This document shows, piece after piece, positions 43,924 to 53,550 of a stretch of 64,000 bases of DNA. How positions within the stretch are numbered: position 1 is the first letter of the stretch; each line of letters begins with the position of its first letter. Made by a program: the position numbers and the translations under genes. The notes under the pieces are model-generated. The model made no database searches and had not been told where the DNA came from. It saw nothing but the letters and a program-made list of their open reading frames with translations. This stretch comes from Lachnospiraceae bacterium (GTDB lineage Bacteria; Bacillota; Clostridia; Lachnospirales; Lachnospiraceae): NCBI GenBank assembly GCA_015057165.1, contig SVEY01000003.1, positions 62,001 through 126,000 of the forward strand. The letters are read 5' to 3'.

Positions 43924-45648
43924 TTAAGAAAACATATCCATAAGGTTGTCATGTAATACTGCAAGTGATGATTCTGCATCCATTAATGACTCACCCTTTA
44001 TTCCATAATAGAATTTAATCTTAGGCTCTGTTCCTGATGGTCTAATACAAGCCCATGTATCATCGTCTAATTCATAATATAATACGTTTGACTCTGGAAG
44101 TCCTGTCTTAGTAACTTCACCAGTTGCTGTAATTGTCTTAGTATCATTCTTATAATCAGAAATAGAAATTACTTTGTTGCCACCAAGTTCCTCTGGAGCA
44201 TTCTTTCTAGCATTAGCCATCATTTCCTGAATCTTCTCAGCGCCTTCCATTCCCTTAAGAGTAATTGCTTCCTGGCCTTCCATATAGTATCCATACTTGT
44301 CATACATATCAAGCATTGCATCCCATAATGTCTTACCATGTTTCTTATGGTATGAAGCAACTTCACAAAGCATCATAACTGCAACAACAGCATCCTTATC
44401 TCTTGCATATGTTCCTGCAAGACAACCATAACTTTCTTCGAGTCCAAATACATAATTATTAGAACCAGTTTCTTCAAATAATTTTATTTGTTCACCAATA
44501 TACTTAAATCCTGTAAGAACTTCTATAACCTTTACATCATATGCTTTGGCTATTGCCTTTGCCATATTAGTTGTAACGATTGTCTCAATAAGTGCCGGGT
44601 TCTCAGGCATAGTATTAGTAGCTCTACGCTCCTTAAGGATATATTCTGCAATTAACATTCCTGACATATTTCCTGTAAATGATACATATTCACCGCTCTT
44701 AGTATCTTTACAATATACACCTAATCTGTCAGCATCTGGATCTGTTGCAAGAACAATGTCTGCATCTTTTTCTTTTGCAAGTTTTATAGCAAGTTCAAAT
44801 GCTTTAGGTGATTCCGGATTAGGATATGATACAGTTGGGAAATTACCATCAGGTTTCTCCTGTTCCGGTACAACATACACATTTTCAAATCCAAGTTCCT
44901 TAAGCACTCTTGTTACAGGAACAAGACCTGTACCATGAAGAGGTGTGTATACAATCTTAATATCTTTCGCCATTTCTTTGATGATTTCAGGATGAATTGA
45001 TTGTGCCTTTACTTCCTTAAGATAAGCATCATCGACTTCCTTACCTATAGTATTATATAGACCCTTAGCTACTGCATCTTCTTCGCTCATGGTTTTTACC
45101 TGACTAAAGTCAGTAACTGCTGCAACTTCAGCTAAGATGTTCTTATCATGAGGAGGCGTAATCTGTGCACCATCTTCCCAATATACTTTGTATCCATTGT
45201 ATTCTCTAGGATTATGGCTTGCAGTCACATTTATTCCTGCTGTACAACCCAGATATCTAACTGCAAATGATAACTCAGGCGTTGGTCTAAGAGTGTCAAA
45301 TCTATATGTCTTAATACCATTTGCATTAAGACAAAGAGCCGCTTCCTTCGCAAACTCAGGCGACATTATTCTTGAATCAAATGCTATAGCAACACCCTTA
45401 TCCTGCGCTCCCTGTTTAACAATATAATTAGCAAGTCCCTGAGTTGCCTGACGTACTGTATAAATATTCATTCTATTAGTTCCAGCGCCAATTACCCCTC
45501 GAAGTCCACCAGTACCAAACTCAAGACTTCTATAGAATCTGTCTTCTATCTCTTTCTCATTTCCCAGAAGATTAGCTAGCTCTGCTCTCGTATCTTCGTC
45601 AAAATATGGATCCGTACTCCATTTGTTAAATTCTTCTTTGTATCCCAT
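43924..45648 (-). CDS. Phosphoglucomutase/phosphomannomutase
   Basis: This 574-residue alpha-D-phosphohexomutase has the catalytic phosphoserine loop TASHNPREYNGYK, the metal loop DPDADRLGVY, the sugar-specificity loop GLEESYG and the phosphate-binding RPSGTEPKIKFYY. It interconverts hexose 6-phosphate and 1-phosphate. Placed between a ManC-ManA fusion and a lipid-sugar synthase, it could supply mannose 1-phosphate as well as glucose 1-phosphate, though specificity cannot be read from sequence. The ATG at 45648 follows AGGAAG; a codon at 45672 gives eight more residues. Confidence 0.93.
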   Translation of the reverse strand: MGYKEEFNKWSTDPYFDEDTRAELANLLGNEKEIEDRFYRSLEFGTGGLRGVIGAGTNRMNIYTVRQATQGLANYIVKQGAQDKGVAIAFDSRIMSPEFAKEAALCLNANGIKTYRFDTLRPTPELSFAVRYLGCTAGINVTASHNPREYNGYKVYWEDGAQITPPHDKNILAEVAAVTDFSQVKTMSEEDAVAKGLYNTIGKEVDDAYLKEVKAQSIHPEIIKEMAKDIKIVYTPLHGTGLVPVTRVLKELGFENVYVVPEQEKPDGNFPTVSYPNPESPKAFELAIKLAKEKDADIVLATDPDADRLGVYCKDTKSGEYVSFTGNMSGMLIAEYILKERRATNTMPENPALIETIVTTNMAKAIAKAYDVKVIEVLTGFKYIGEQIKLFEETGSNNYVFGLEESYGCLAGTYARDKDAVVAVMMLCEVASYHKKHGKTLWDAMLDMYDKYGYYMEGQEAITLKGMEGAEKIQEMMANARKNAPEELGGNKVISISDYKNDTKTITATGEVTKTGLPESNVLYYELDDDTWACIRPSGTEPKIKFYYGIKGESLMDAESSLAVLHDNLMDMFS

Positions 45649-45751
45649 GTGTCTTCTTCCTTTCCATTTCAATTTAACGCATCATATAATATATATAATA
45701 CTAGATTTTAGGAAATGTATAAAGGGGGTGTCGCAAAAATCTCCTTGCACT

Positions 45752-48037
45752 TTATATATTAGTTACTATCAATTTACATTTGCCATTAACATGAACTCGC
45801 TTTCTGCCAGCTGAGATAAATAGACTATCACCCCTAGTGACGTGTTCCCTCTCATCCTGACAAGACACGTCGCATTCTCCATCAATAACTACGATTGCCT
45901 TAAATGATGAATCATCTATCATTATTATTTCATGCTTGGGAATGTCATAATACTTTACCTCGAAATATTTACATTCGCATAATAGTCTCTGTGTTGACCT
46001 AGCGTATTGAATTGTTTCACCAACACCACCGGTGTTAACAATATATTGATTGCTGTCAACTACATCCATAGCCTTATCAACATGAAGCGGTCTTAATTTA
46101 TTGTTCTTATCTCTTCGATCATAATCATATAATCTATATGTACTATTAGAGTTCTGCTGAATCTCACATATCAGAATTCCTGCCCCTATAGCGTGAATGG
46201 TTCCCGCAGGAACAAACAACACATCTCCAGGCTTAACATACACTTTGTTGAGAATCTCAGTTATGGTTTTGTCCTTGACTTTGTCTTGAATCTCACTCTT
46301 AGAATAATCTCTGTTAAGCCCTAGAAACAGATATGCATCCTTCTCACAATCCAGAATATACCACACCTCATTTTTTCCAAATTCATCCTCGTTTACAAAG
46401 GCATAGTCATCGTCCGGATGAATCTGAATAGACAAAGCATTTGTTGCATCTATCAGTTTAATCAGTATCGGAAATCTATCAAATACATCTGCCTTCCATC
46501 CACATACATAAGACTTGTTCTCATCAATAAAATCTTTAAAACTCACACCGTCGTATTTTCCGCCAACAATTGTAGAAGGACCATCCTTGTGTGCAGATAG
46601 TTCCCAAGATTCTGCAGTAGTATCATAGGGCGTTTCTTTCCCATATAACTTACGCAACTTCTGTCCGCCCCACAGATAATCCTTAAATGCCGGAGAAAGC
46701 TTATATATGTGTGGAAAAGAAACATCAATATGATTGTGTACTCCATATCCCCCAAACTCATCTGCGTGAACCATATCCCATTCATCTATCTCTTCACCTG
46801 TGTCAACTTCAATAAGAATAACATCCTCATCTGTATCATTTCTAAGAAGATGCATAACATTTGGTTCAATATTGTATGACTCTCCTTCTTGCAAATTGAT
46901 AACTTCATTATCCAGTTCAATAGTAAGAATACCTGTCACAACAGTATAATTCTCATTTCTCTTATTATGCATATGATTGGATATTTTAAGCCCTGGAAAA
47001 ATTGTAATCTTTCTAACTCTAAACCCTGGTTCCTTCTTAAGAATCTCTCTAATTCCCCATGGTCTATTATCGATATAACTATACTCATATTTGCTAGCCT
47101 TATCAGGGTTCTTTTTAAGAATATCCTTAATTCTTCCTGATTTTTCTTTGTCAGTCACATATATGGCATCCGGCGTATTAACAATATATGCATTATCTAT
47201 TCCATTTACCACAACAAGTTGATTTGAGGACGTATTAAGTACTTCTACACTATTACACCATGATGTAATTACATTGTCCTGACTAGTTCCTATTACTTCA
47301 TTAAAAGATTCTAAATCACATATATCCTTCCATGAACAATCAAATTCCACTACAGACAATAAGTTAGTCTTAGAAAGTACTGCCGTATCTAGATTCCTAT
47401 AATCTGATATCCTCTCATCATCCATGGCTAATATATTGCCACAATACTTTTCTATCTCTCCTTTAAGAACACCTGCACGCGCTATTATCATACCTGAATT
47501 CCAATATACATCGCTTTCAGTAAACAATGTCCTTGCCATCTCATCAGTTGGAGATGCAATATATCTTTTAACGATCCCATTATAATGACGTATGTACGCA
47601 TAAGAATTATTACTACTGCAAGGTTTAATTCCAAACAGACATATTCTGTCTTCCTCGGCGACATTCTTCGCATCATATATATGGGAAGAGTAACTTCTGC
47701 CACTAATAAGTAAGTCAGAAGGAACTACAAAGACGTACTCATCATCCTCTACATTAGTAAGGGCAAATGCTAATGCGACACAAGTACCTCTACTTTCTTC
47801 CTCCATACACAGTGTATGCTTTACAGACTGAAATTGCTTAAGCTGTCCTTCTATTATCTCTTCATAATCCTTCTCTGCTACAATAATAAATTCATCACAG
47901 TAAGGTATATTGCGAGTTATTGCATCCTGAAACAAAGACTTTTCGTTATTAAATTGTATAAACTGCTTCGGGTAATTCTTTCTTGATAAAGGCCACAATC
48001 TGTCTCCAGCGCCTCCTGCAAGAATTATTGCTTTCAT
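45752..48037 (-). CDS. Three-domain fusion: mannose-1-phosphate guanylyltransferase, cupin, class I mannose-6-phosphate isomerase
   Basis: This 761-residue protein begins with a nucleotidyltransferase (1 to about 265, GGAGDRLWPLSRKNYPKQF). A type II isomerase-like cupin follows (about 330-400, FPGLKISNHMHNKRNENY). It ends with a full ManA-type zinc isomerase (about 425-761, with ALSIQIHPDDDYA and VPAGTIHAIG). Together these would convert fructose 6-phosphate to mannose 6-phosphate and mannose 1-phosphate to GDP-mannose; the mutase step is the next gene. The cupin departs from the usual RAEHW motif and may be non-catalytic. Its start shares one base with the SGNH stop. Confidence 0.9.
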   Translation of the reverse strand: MKAIILAGGAGDRLWPLSRKNYPKQFIQFNNEKSLFQDAITRNIPYCDEFIIVAEKDYEEIIEGQLKQFQSVKHTLCMEEESRGTCVALAFALTNVEDDEYVFVVPSDLLISGRSYSSHIYDAKNVAEEDRICLFGIKPCSSNNSYAYIRHYNGIVKRYIASPTDEMARTLFTESDVYWNSGMIIARAGVLKGEIEKYCGNILAMDDERISDYRNLDTAVLSKTNLLSVVEFDCSWKDICDLESFNEVIGTSQDNVITSWCNSVEVLNTSSNQLVVVNGIDNAYIVNTPDAIYVTDKEKSGRIKDILKKNPDKASKYEYSYIDNRPWGIREILKKEPGFRVRKITIFPGLKISNHMHNKRNENYTVVTGILTIELDNEVINLQEGESYNIEPNVMHLLRNDTDEDVILIEVDTGEEIDEWDMVHADEFGGYGVHNHIDVSFPHIYKLSPAFKDYLWGGQKLRKLYGKETPYDTTAESWELSAHKDGPSTIVGGKYDGVSFKDFIDENKSYVCGWKADVFDRFPILIKLIDATNALSIQIHPDDDYAFVNEDEFGKNEVWYILDCEKDAYLFLGLNRDYSKSEIQDKVKDKTITEILNKVYVKPGDVLFVPAGTIHAIGAGILICEIQQNSNSTYRLYDYDRRDKNNKLRPLHVDKAMDVVDSNQYIVNTGGVGETIQYARSTQRLLCECKYFEVKYYDIPKHEIIMIDDSSFKAIVVIDGECDVSCQDEREHVTRGDSLFISAGRKRVHVNGKCKLIVTNI

Positions 48038-48747
48038 TATGTTTCCCTCTTTTCTGATGTGATAATAGCCTCGTATAGCTTATCAGCCAAAAATATATTT
48101 CCTTTAGTATTAGGGTGAAGACCGTCAATGGTATATTCCTTTAGATTATCCTTATTAAAATACTCATCTTCGGTTAAATCTATTACTTCAATTCCTTTCT
48201 CTTTTGACTTTGCTTTAATCATGTTGATGTAATCATCTAAGGTGTAACCAATATTATTTACTTTCTTAGACAATATATATTTTTTCTCTCCAAAATAATC
48301 TCTGTAAAGTGGTGTGAGAAAAATTATCCTTGAATCAGGAAACTTTGTTTTCATTATTTCCACCAAATCCTCTAAATCACCCATATATTGGCTGAGAGGA
48401 ACATCGCAACCAAAATCATTTGTTCCCATTAATACGGTAACAATATCCGGGCTATAATCAGTATCAAGAAATCCATTGTTGGCATATAACACAAGCTGCG
48501 CAGTATACATCCCGGGAACGCCCTTTTTATCGGCTTTAACCTCATAGTGATTTTTGGATATAAAGTCTATATAGCATTTCCTATAGTAACCTTCTCCCCA
48601 TGTTATACTATCTCCTACAGCAAGCCACGTTATTGTTTTTTTGCTATTCTTCAATGTAGTACAGCAGTAAATAATAGCTCCTAACACAAACACTGCAAGA
48701 GCAATCATAACTACAGTTACTACTATTTTCCTTTTCTCTAATTCCAT
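48037..48747 (-). CDS. Membrane-anchored SGNH/GDSL hydrolase
   Basis: This protein of about 236 residues has a short basic start, one membrane helix (VVTVVMIALAVFVLGAIIYC) and an extracellular SGNH domain. The nucleophile is in VGDSITWGEGYYRK, the oxyanion Asn in VLMGTNDFGCD, and the Asp/His pair in IDGLHPNTKG. Such enzymes usually remove or transfer acetyl groups on cell-envelope glycans, which fits the many acyltransferases downstream in the window. It is first of a minus-strand unit with its own promoter. The ATG at 48747 follows AGGT at a suitable distance. Confidence 0.88.
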   Translation of the reverse strand: MELEKRKIVVTVVMIALAVFVLGAIIYCCTTLKNSKKTITWLAVGDSITWGEGYYRKCYIDFISKNHYEVKADKKGVPGMYTAQLVLYANNGFLDTDYSPDIVTVLMGTNDFGCDVPLSQYMGDLEDLVEIMKTKFPDSRIIFLTPLYRDYFGEKKYILSKKVNNIGYTLDDYINMIKAKSKEKGIEVIDLTEDEYFNKDNLKEYTIDGLHPNTKGNIFLADKLYEAIITSEKRET

Positions 48748-48783
48748 TATTTTACCTACGATTGGCACTATATACTATTCATA

Positions 48784-48813
48784 ATATTAACACTTTCGTG
48801 CAGATATAATCAA
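48784..48813 (-). promoter_or_regulatory. Promoter for the SGNH-GDP-mannose genes
   Basis: Minus-strand TTGATT (48813-48808) and TAATAT (48789-48784) are 18 bases apart and 37 bases upstream of the SGNH start. It is back-to-back with the plus-strand promoter at 48843. Confidence 0.5.
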
Positions 48814-48842
48814 CTCAATGTGCTTATCATTTTTCTTTATCC

Positions 48843-48872
48843 TTGCAACAAAAGCATATATTATGATAAAAT
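48843..48872 (+). promoter_or_regulatory. Promoter for the plus-strand GT-C-like gene
   Basis: TTGCAA (48843-48848) and TAAAAT (48867-48872) are separated by 18 bases, about 33 bases before the ATG at 48905. Confidence 0.5.
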
Positions 48873-48904
48873 GTCCCAATCAGAATTAACAGAAAGGATT
48901 TGTG

Positions 48905-50260
48905 ATGATTTCTGGTATAAAAAAAGTGTTCGGATTTTTGCCCGCAAAATCCTTTATCTTTGTAGTTATTGCAAGTATCATATCTGCCGTTCTTTTCGCA
49001 CATTTTTATGATGTGTCGGTTCTCGCCATCTGGTGGAGAACTCTGCTTGATTGTATCAGTGAAGGGAATTTCTCACAGTACCAGCATGTTCTCGCCTCAA
49101 TGAATCTTGAGACCAATTATCCTTTATTCTTAAACATTGTGGCATCTGTATGGATTTTACCCCTTCATATAATTCTTAATATATTTCACCTTGAATCACA
49201 TCTATGGATATATATTCTATGGATTAAAGTATTGCTTATTATATCCAATCTCGGTATTGCCAAAGCAATGCAGGGGATATTAGAAAGTAGCGGTGTAAGC
49301 AAAGAGAGGCAGATTAATGTCTCGCTTATATATCTTCTAAGCCCCTTCGTACAATTCTACAGCATCGGAATGGGACAGATTGACGCCTTCGGGTTGTTGT
49401 TCGCAATGCTTTGCTTCCTTTCATTGCAGAAAGGATCGCGCACCGGATTTGTAATATATGCGGTTGTAAGCATATTGCTTAAACCTTTCGTTGTCTTTAT
49501 AATAGTTCCTCTCCTGATATACGCATGGTTCAAGGACAAAAAGCTTTCAATTATATGCGCTGTTAGCGTTGTAGCCGTTTACTTTGTACATAATCTGCTG
49601 TCTGACGTATTGATACAGGATTACTCAAGAGGCTCAAAGTTTTGGAATATGTTCGTCTTCTATCCGCGTCTGATGGAATGGACAGTGCTTGGCATTCCTC
49701 TTGTAATAATATTAATAGCACTTGTATGCCTATTCTTCCTTATATGGGGCATATTCAGACCTTTTGGCGTATTTCACGTATTGCTGTGTCAGACTGTTTT
49801 ACTTGTTATATTCGAAGCTTTAATCAGACAACATCCCCAGTGGTTTATCTACTTTGCTGTAAGCGCCGTTATGCTTATGGCGTTTTGCAATAGGAGTAAA
49901 ATCGCCTTCCTGCTCTTTATTATCCTTGAAATTGTCTACTGTCTGTGCGGAATTGTATTCTTCGACGAAGGCAATATTATAACTTCATATTCCGATGCCG
50001 GTCTTATCGGCAAGATTCTCGACTATAACGGATTCAATGCCGGGGAATACTTTGGTAGTTTAATGCCTGACATTTCGGCAATTACAATAACGCTTCTTAG
50101 TGTGATGTCCCTTGTATATGTAATCGGTGCGATTCTTCTTCACAGAAGCTACGATAACAAAAAAGAGGACGAGATAACTCATCCTCTGCTTAGCGCAATA
50201 ATTGCTTATATACCGAGTCTTGCTCTTAGTGCATTTGTCACGGTGGGATATATTATATAA
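48905..50260 (+). CDS. Polytopic GT-C-type glycosyltransferase, probable
   Basis: This 451-residue integral membrane protein has about ten to twelve hydrophobic segments. Features of GT-C sugar transferases are a polar loop after the first helix (DCISEGNFSQYQHV), GMGQIDAFGLLFAMLCFLSL, and LLKPFVVFIIVPLLIYAW. It resembles the product of the gene at 59018-60388, which has GQVDIF and LTKPFALLVIVP in the same order. Such enzymes use polyprenyl-phosphate sugars on the outer membrane face. It is the only plus-strand gene in the cluster and converges with the next gene with three bases between stops. AAAGGA precedes the ATG. Confidence 0.75.
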   Translation: MISGIKKVFGFLPAKSFIFVVIASIISAVLFAHFYDVSVLAIWWRTLLDCISEGNFSQYQHVLASMNLETNYPLFLNIVASVWILPLHIILNIFHLESHLWIYILWIKVLLIISNLGIAKAMQGILESSGVSKERQINVSLIYLLSPFVQFYSIGMGQIDAFGLLFAMLCFLSLQKGSRTGFVIYAVVSILLKPFVVFIIVPLLIYAWFKDKKLSIICAVSVVAVYFVHNLLSDVLIQDYSRGSKFWNMFVFYPRLMEWTVLGIPLVIILIALVCLFFLIWGIFRPFGVFHVLLCQTVLLVIFEALIRQHPQWFIYFAVSAVMLMAFCNRSKIAFLLFIILEIVYCLCGIVFFDEGNIITSYSDAGLIGKILDYNGFNAGEYFGSLMPDISAITITLLSVMSLVYVIGAILLHRSYDNKKEDEITHPLLSAIIAYIPSLALSAFVTVGYII

Positions 50261-50263
50261 TAA

Positions 50264-51310
50264 TCATACAACCCATTTCCCCACAAAAGGTATTTTCTTA
50301 AGAATAAATACTATTATAACGGTCAGAATCAACACTATTACGAAGTGAACAGGAATCACCACGAATATATTGCCGTTAAGCGGAAGCTTAATCTCCAAAA
50401 TATCAACAAGCATACTATGTATTAAGTATATTCCCAATGTATTTCGGGATATAAACTTTACAGCCGGATATAGCCTGCTTTCTTCACTTTTCATGGCACA
50501 GCATTCTTTTATAAAAATGAAAACCGCTATAGCATATACCATTGTAAGTGGCGACAGATAATCATTAATATTGTATTCACCTACTGCCGGATGCGCCACA
50601 AGCTGATCCTTCGATAGCTCAACAAAGGTCAGAGAGATAACTGCCATGGCATAGATTACATATCTTACCTTCCTTGGAATATCGTATTTGGCTATGTACG
50701 CCCCGCCTACGATATATATTGAATATCCGCAAAACATCCAGATATACTTTAAGTTATTAGTCCAGCCGGCGAGTATTGAAAGCCGGGGAATATTCAAAAA
50801 CATAAGCATTACAGAGGCCAGAAGACTCATTAACAGATAGTATTCTATAAGTCTTTTACTTGCGTTATCGACAATCACTCTGTATATGGGAATCATTAGA
50901 TATACGCATATTATTGCGTACATATACCACAGCGACGAAGCCCCTTCCATTTTCAATATTTCCTTTACCGTCTCTTTGATAAAGGAAATCACACCCATCT
51001 GATTATCTAATATAAGCCCCCTCTTTAGGAAAGCCGAATATATGAAGGAATACAGTATCAGACAGACGACTAACTTGGGAATGTTCTTTCTAAAAAGCTT
51101 CTTGATATCAAGCTCTCTTATGTGAAGAAACAGCGCGCCGGTACACATGAAGAAAAGGGGAACTCCTATTCTTACAATCCACGCCAGTGCGAAGGCGCCC
51201 ATATACTGCGCCTCTGTTGTCGTTACAAACCTGTACCTTCCGCACAAATGAACAAGTATGACGCAAAGTATTGCAATGCATTTTATATAATCAATGTATT
51301 TTACCCGCAT
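50264..51310 (-). CDS. Acyltransferase family 3 membrane protein
   Basis: This 348-residue protein has about ten membrane helices and begins with YIDYIKCIAILCVILVHLCG, carrying the conserved first-helix histidine of acyltransferase-3 enzymes. The IYLIHSMLVDI block near residue 300 is also typical. It likely O-acylates a sugar in an extracytoplasmic glycan. It is the last gene of the long minus-strand cluster, 37 bases after a GDP-mannose pyrophosphorylase gene. No terminator is visible in the three-base gap to the converging gene. Confidence 0.88.
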   Translation of the reverse strand: MRVKYIDYIKCIAILCVILVHLCGRYRFVTTTEAQYMGAFALAWIVRIGVPLFFMCTGALFLHIRELDIKKLFRKNIPKLVVCLILYSFIYSAFLKRGLILDNQMGVISFIKETVKEILKMEGASSLWYMYAIICVYLMIPIYRVIVDNASKRLIEYYLLMSLLASVMLMFLNIPRLSILAGWTNNLKYIWMFCGYSIYIVGGAYIAKYDIPRKVRYVIYAMAVISLTFVELSKDQLVAHPAVGEYNINDYLSPLTMVYAIAVFIFIKECCAMKSEESRLYPAVKFISRNTLGIYLIHSMLVDILEIKLPLNGNIFVVIPVHFVIVLILTVIIVFILKKIPFVGKWVV

Positions 51311-51347
51311 AAAGCGAAGTGCTCCTTTATCATTCCTAAATCAATAT

Positions 51348-52412
51348 CTACAAAAGTTCGTCTCTTCCTTGCTCCTTAAGGGTGTCCACTATCTTCTTAA
51401 CATCCTGGGCACGACTCTTATCTATTACCATAAGTGCATCCTCTGTCTCGACAATAATCAAATCCTCTACACCTATCGTTGCAATTAATCTCTTACCGGA
51501 ATAAGTAATACAATTCTTCGTATCTATTCCAAGAAAGTCTCCTGCAATAATATTACCGTGGGAATCTTCGTCGTATAATACTCCCAGATTGTCCCAGCTT
51601 CCTACGTCATTCCATCCCATATCCGCCGATATTACTCTTACCTTATCGGACTTCTCCATAATGCCATAATCTATAGATATACTTGGAATCTCAGGATATA
51701 CTTTGTCAATTACTTCTTTCTCATTGTCAGTGCCCAATGCTTTGCCAATCTTGTCAAGCTGTACATAGACATCCGGAAGAAGGTTCTTCATCTCGTCTAA
51801 TATAACAGATGCTTTCCATACGAACATACCCGAATTCCATGAGTATTCCCCGGAAGATACATACTCCACGGCAGTCTGTTCATCAGGCTTTTCTTTGAAT
51901 TCAACTACTCTCTTGTCAAGGGTATCTTCGCTCTTATCGAACTTAATATATCCGTATCCTGTTGAGGGAAATGTAGGTGTAATTCCAAGTGTCACAAGAC
52001 AATCATTTTTTGCAACATCAATAGCCTCTTTAAGAATTCTTGTAAATGCCTCTTCATCCTTAATGAAATGATCTGAAGGGAATATACACATTATTCCGTC
52101 GCCGTATTTTTTCACAATCTCAAAAGCCGCATATCCTATACATGCAGCAGTATTTCTTGCGGAGGGCTCAGACAGAATATGATCTTCTCTAAGTCTTCCC
52201 TTTGTTGCCTCCTTCATTCCCGGCACCTGATCTACATTGGTTACTACGAATATATCTTCTTTGTTGGCAAGGGTCGCTACTCTGTCAATTGTCTCGTTAA
52301 TCATCTTGTCCTTGCCGGAGAGATTAAGTAATTGCTTGGGAACCTCATGTCGTGAGAGTGGCCAGAATCTTGTTCCTCCGCCACCTGCCATTATTACTCC
52401 ATACGTCTTCAT
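51348..52412 (-). CDS. manC: Mannose-1-phosphate guanylyltransferase
   Basis: This 354-residue single-function enzyme has the signature GGGGTRFWPLSRHEVPKQ, a sugar-phosphate-binding FVEKPDE-like segment (VVEFKEKPDEQT) and the SIDYGIMEKSDKV block. It makes GDP-mannose from mannose 1-phosphate and GTP. It lacks the C-terminal cupin of the bifunctional type, in contrast to the fusion at 45752-48037. Its ATG overlaps the preceding acyltransferase stop by four bases (ATGA), so it is translationally coupled to envelope genes. Confidence 0.93.
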   Translation of the reverse strand: MKTYGVIMAGGGGTRFWPLSRHEVPKQLLNLSGKDKMINETIDRVATLANKEDIFVVTNVDQVPGMKEATKGRLREDHILSEPSARNTAACIGYAAFEIVKKYGDGIMCIFPSDHFIKDEEAFTRILKEAIDVAKNDCLVTLGITPTFPSTGYGYIKFDKSEDTLDKRVVEFKEKPDEQTAVEYVSSGEYSWNSGMFVWKASVILDEMKNLLPDVYVQLDKIGKALGTDNEKEVIDKVYPEIPSISIDYGIMEKSDKVRVISADMGWNDVGSWDNLGVLYDEDSHGNIIAGDFLGIDTKNCITYSGKRLIATIGVEDLIIVETEDALMVIDKSRAQDVKKIVDTLKEQGRDELL

Positions 52413-53539
52413 TTGTCTACCTGCCTTTCTTTTACATCTGTGGAATTTTCCTGTTCGTCTTGCTTTGCAAGCCTCTTTTTAACAGCATTTACCATAAGCT
52501 TATCAACAAGTACGTATGACAGAATACCTGCAACACAGTTGATAGATACGATAATAATATATGTCGTCAAATTACCGTAGGCAAATTCTTCTCCCGTATA
52601 TCTTTCAATGAATTTGACCCATATAAATACCGGAAGATTCCACAAGTATATTCCGAAGGATATTCCTCCTAAGAACTTCACCACCACATTAGAACATATA
52701 TATTCTAAGGGGAAGAATCCTATGAAGAACATCACAATGGGACATATTACAAACAATCCGAACTCCAAGCTGTCACTCATAAACAGATTGTGTTCACTTG
52801 CAAAATAATACATGGCAATCATCCCTATACTTACAACGCACATTAAGATATTGCCTACATAGCTTACCTTACCGTATATCTGTGAAAGGAATACTCCTAT
52901 GAAGAAGAATATATAGCCTCTTGTGTTGCATACGAACATCAAAGGTATATTCATGGGATTAATATACAAGAATATACCAAGAATAATCACAATCGTAAAG
53001 GCAACATTCTCCGCTCCCTTCGAGCCACGGCACAGTTTGATTATTCCGAAGAAGATAAGATAACAAAGTAACAGTACCGTTATATACCATGAGGGTCCGT
53101 TAACGGATGTCTGTGCAGTGAACCCCGATACCGTTCCTCCGTTCAATCCCAGCATATTAAGGAAGATAGCAAGAAGCGTAACTGCGCTGTCATTAGATAC
53201 TCCCTCGTCCCATATAGCGTATCCTATCCACATAGGTATAATCGTGACAATAACGGAGATTATCATCGCCGGATAAAGTCTTACTATCCTATCAGTTAAG
53301 TACTTCGTGAAGTTCACGTTGCCTTCCCTTATGCGATTTGAATATGCCATATACATGACAAATCCCGATACTACATAGAATAACTCCACCACGTAACCGC
53401 CGTACTTGTTAAGGGCATCTCCCACTATGCTGCCACTCAACGGTGAATCACTAAATACAATGATGTAGTGAAAGAAAAACGCAACCGCAAGAGCAGCCAG
53501 TAATCGCAATAAATCCAATCTTGAACAATACTTTTTCAT
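52409..53539 (-). CDS. Acyltransferase family 3 membrane protein (OafA-like)
   Basis: This 376-residue polytopic protein starts with CSRLDLLRLLAALAVAFFFH and contains the classic VVELFYVVSGFVMYMAY and RIVRLYPAMI blocks of O-acyltransferases. A short cytoplasmic Lys/Glu tail follows the last helix. It would acetylate or acylate a sugar hydroxyl from acyl-CoA. It sits 11 bases after the acyltransferase-transferase fusion gene and overlaps manC by four bases. Confidence 0.9.
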   Translation of the reverse strand: MKKYCSRLDLLRLLAALAVAFFFHYIIVFSDSPLSGSIVGDALNKYGGYVVELFYVVSGFVMYMAYSNRIREGNVNFTKYLTDRIVRLYPAMIISVIVTIIPMWIGYAIWDEGVSNDSAVTLLAIFLNMLGLNGGTVSGFTAQTSVNGPSWYITVLLLCYLIFFGIIKLCRGSKGAENVAFTIVIILGIFLYINPMNIPLMFVCNTRGYIFFFIGVFLSQIYGKVSYVGNILMCVVSIGMIAMYYFASEHNLFMSDSLEFGLFVICPIVMFFIGFFPLEYICSNVVVKFLGGISFGIYLWNLPVFIWVKFIERYTGEEFAYGNLTTYIIIVSINCVAGILSYVLVDKLMVNAVKKRLAKQDEQENSTDVKERQVDK

Positions 53540-53550
53540 AACCTGCTTTC

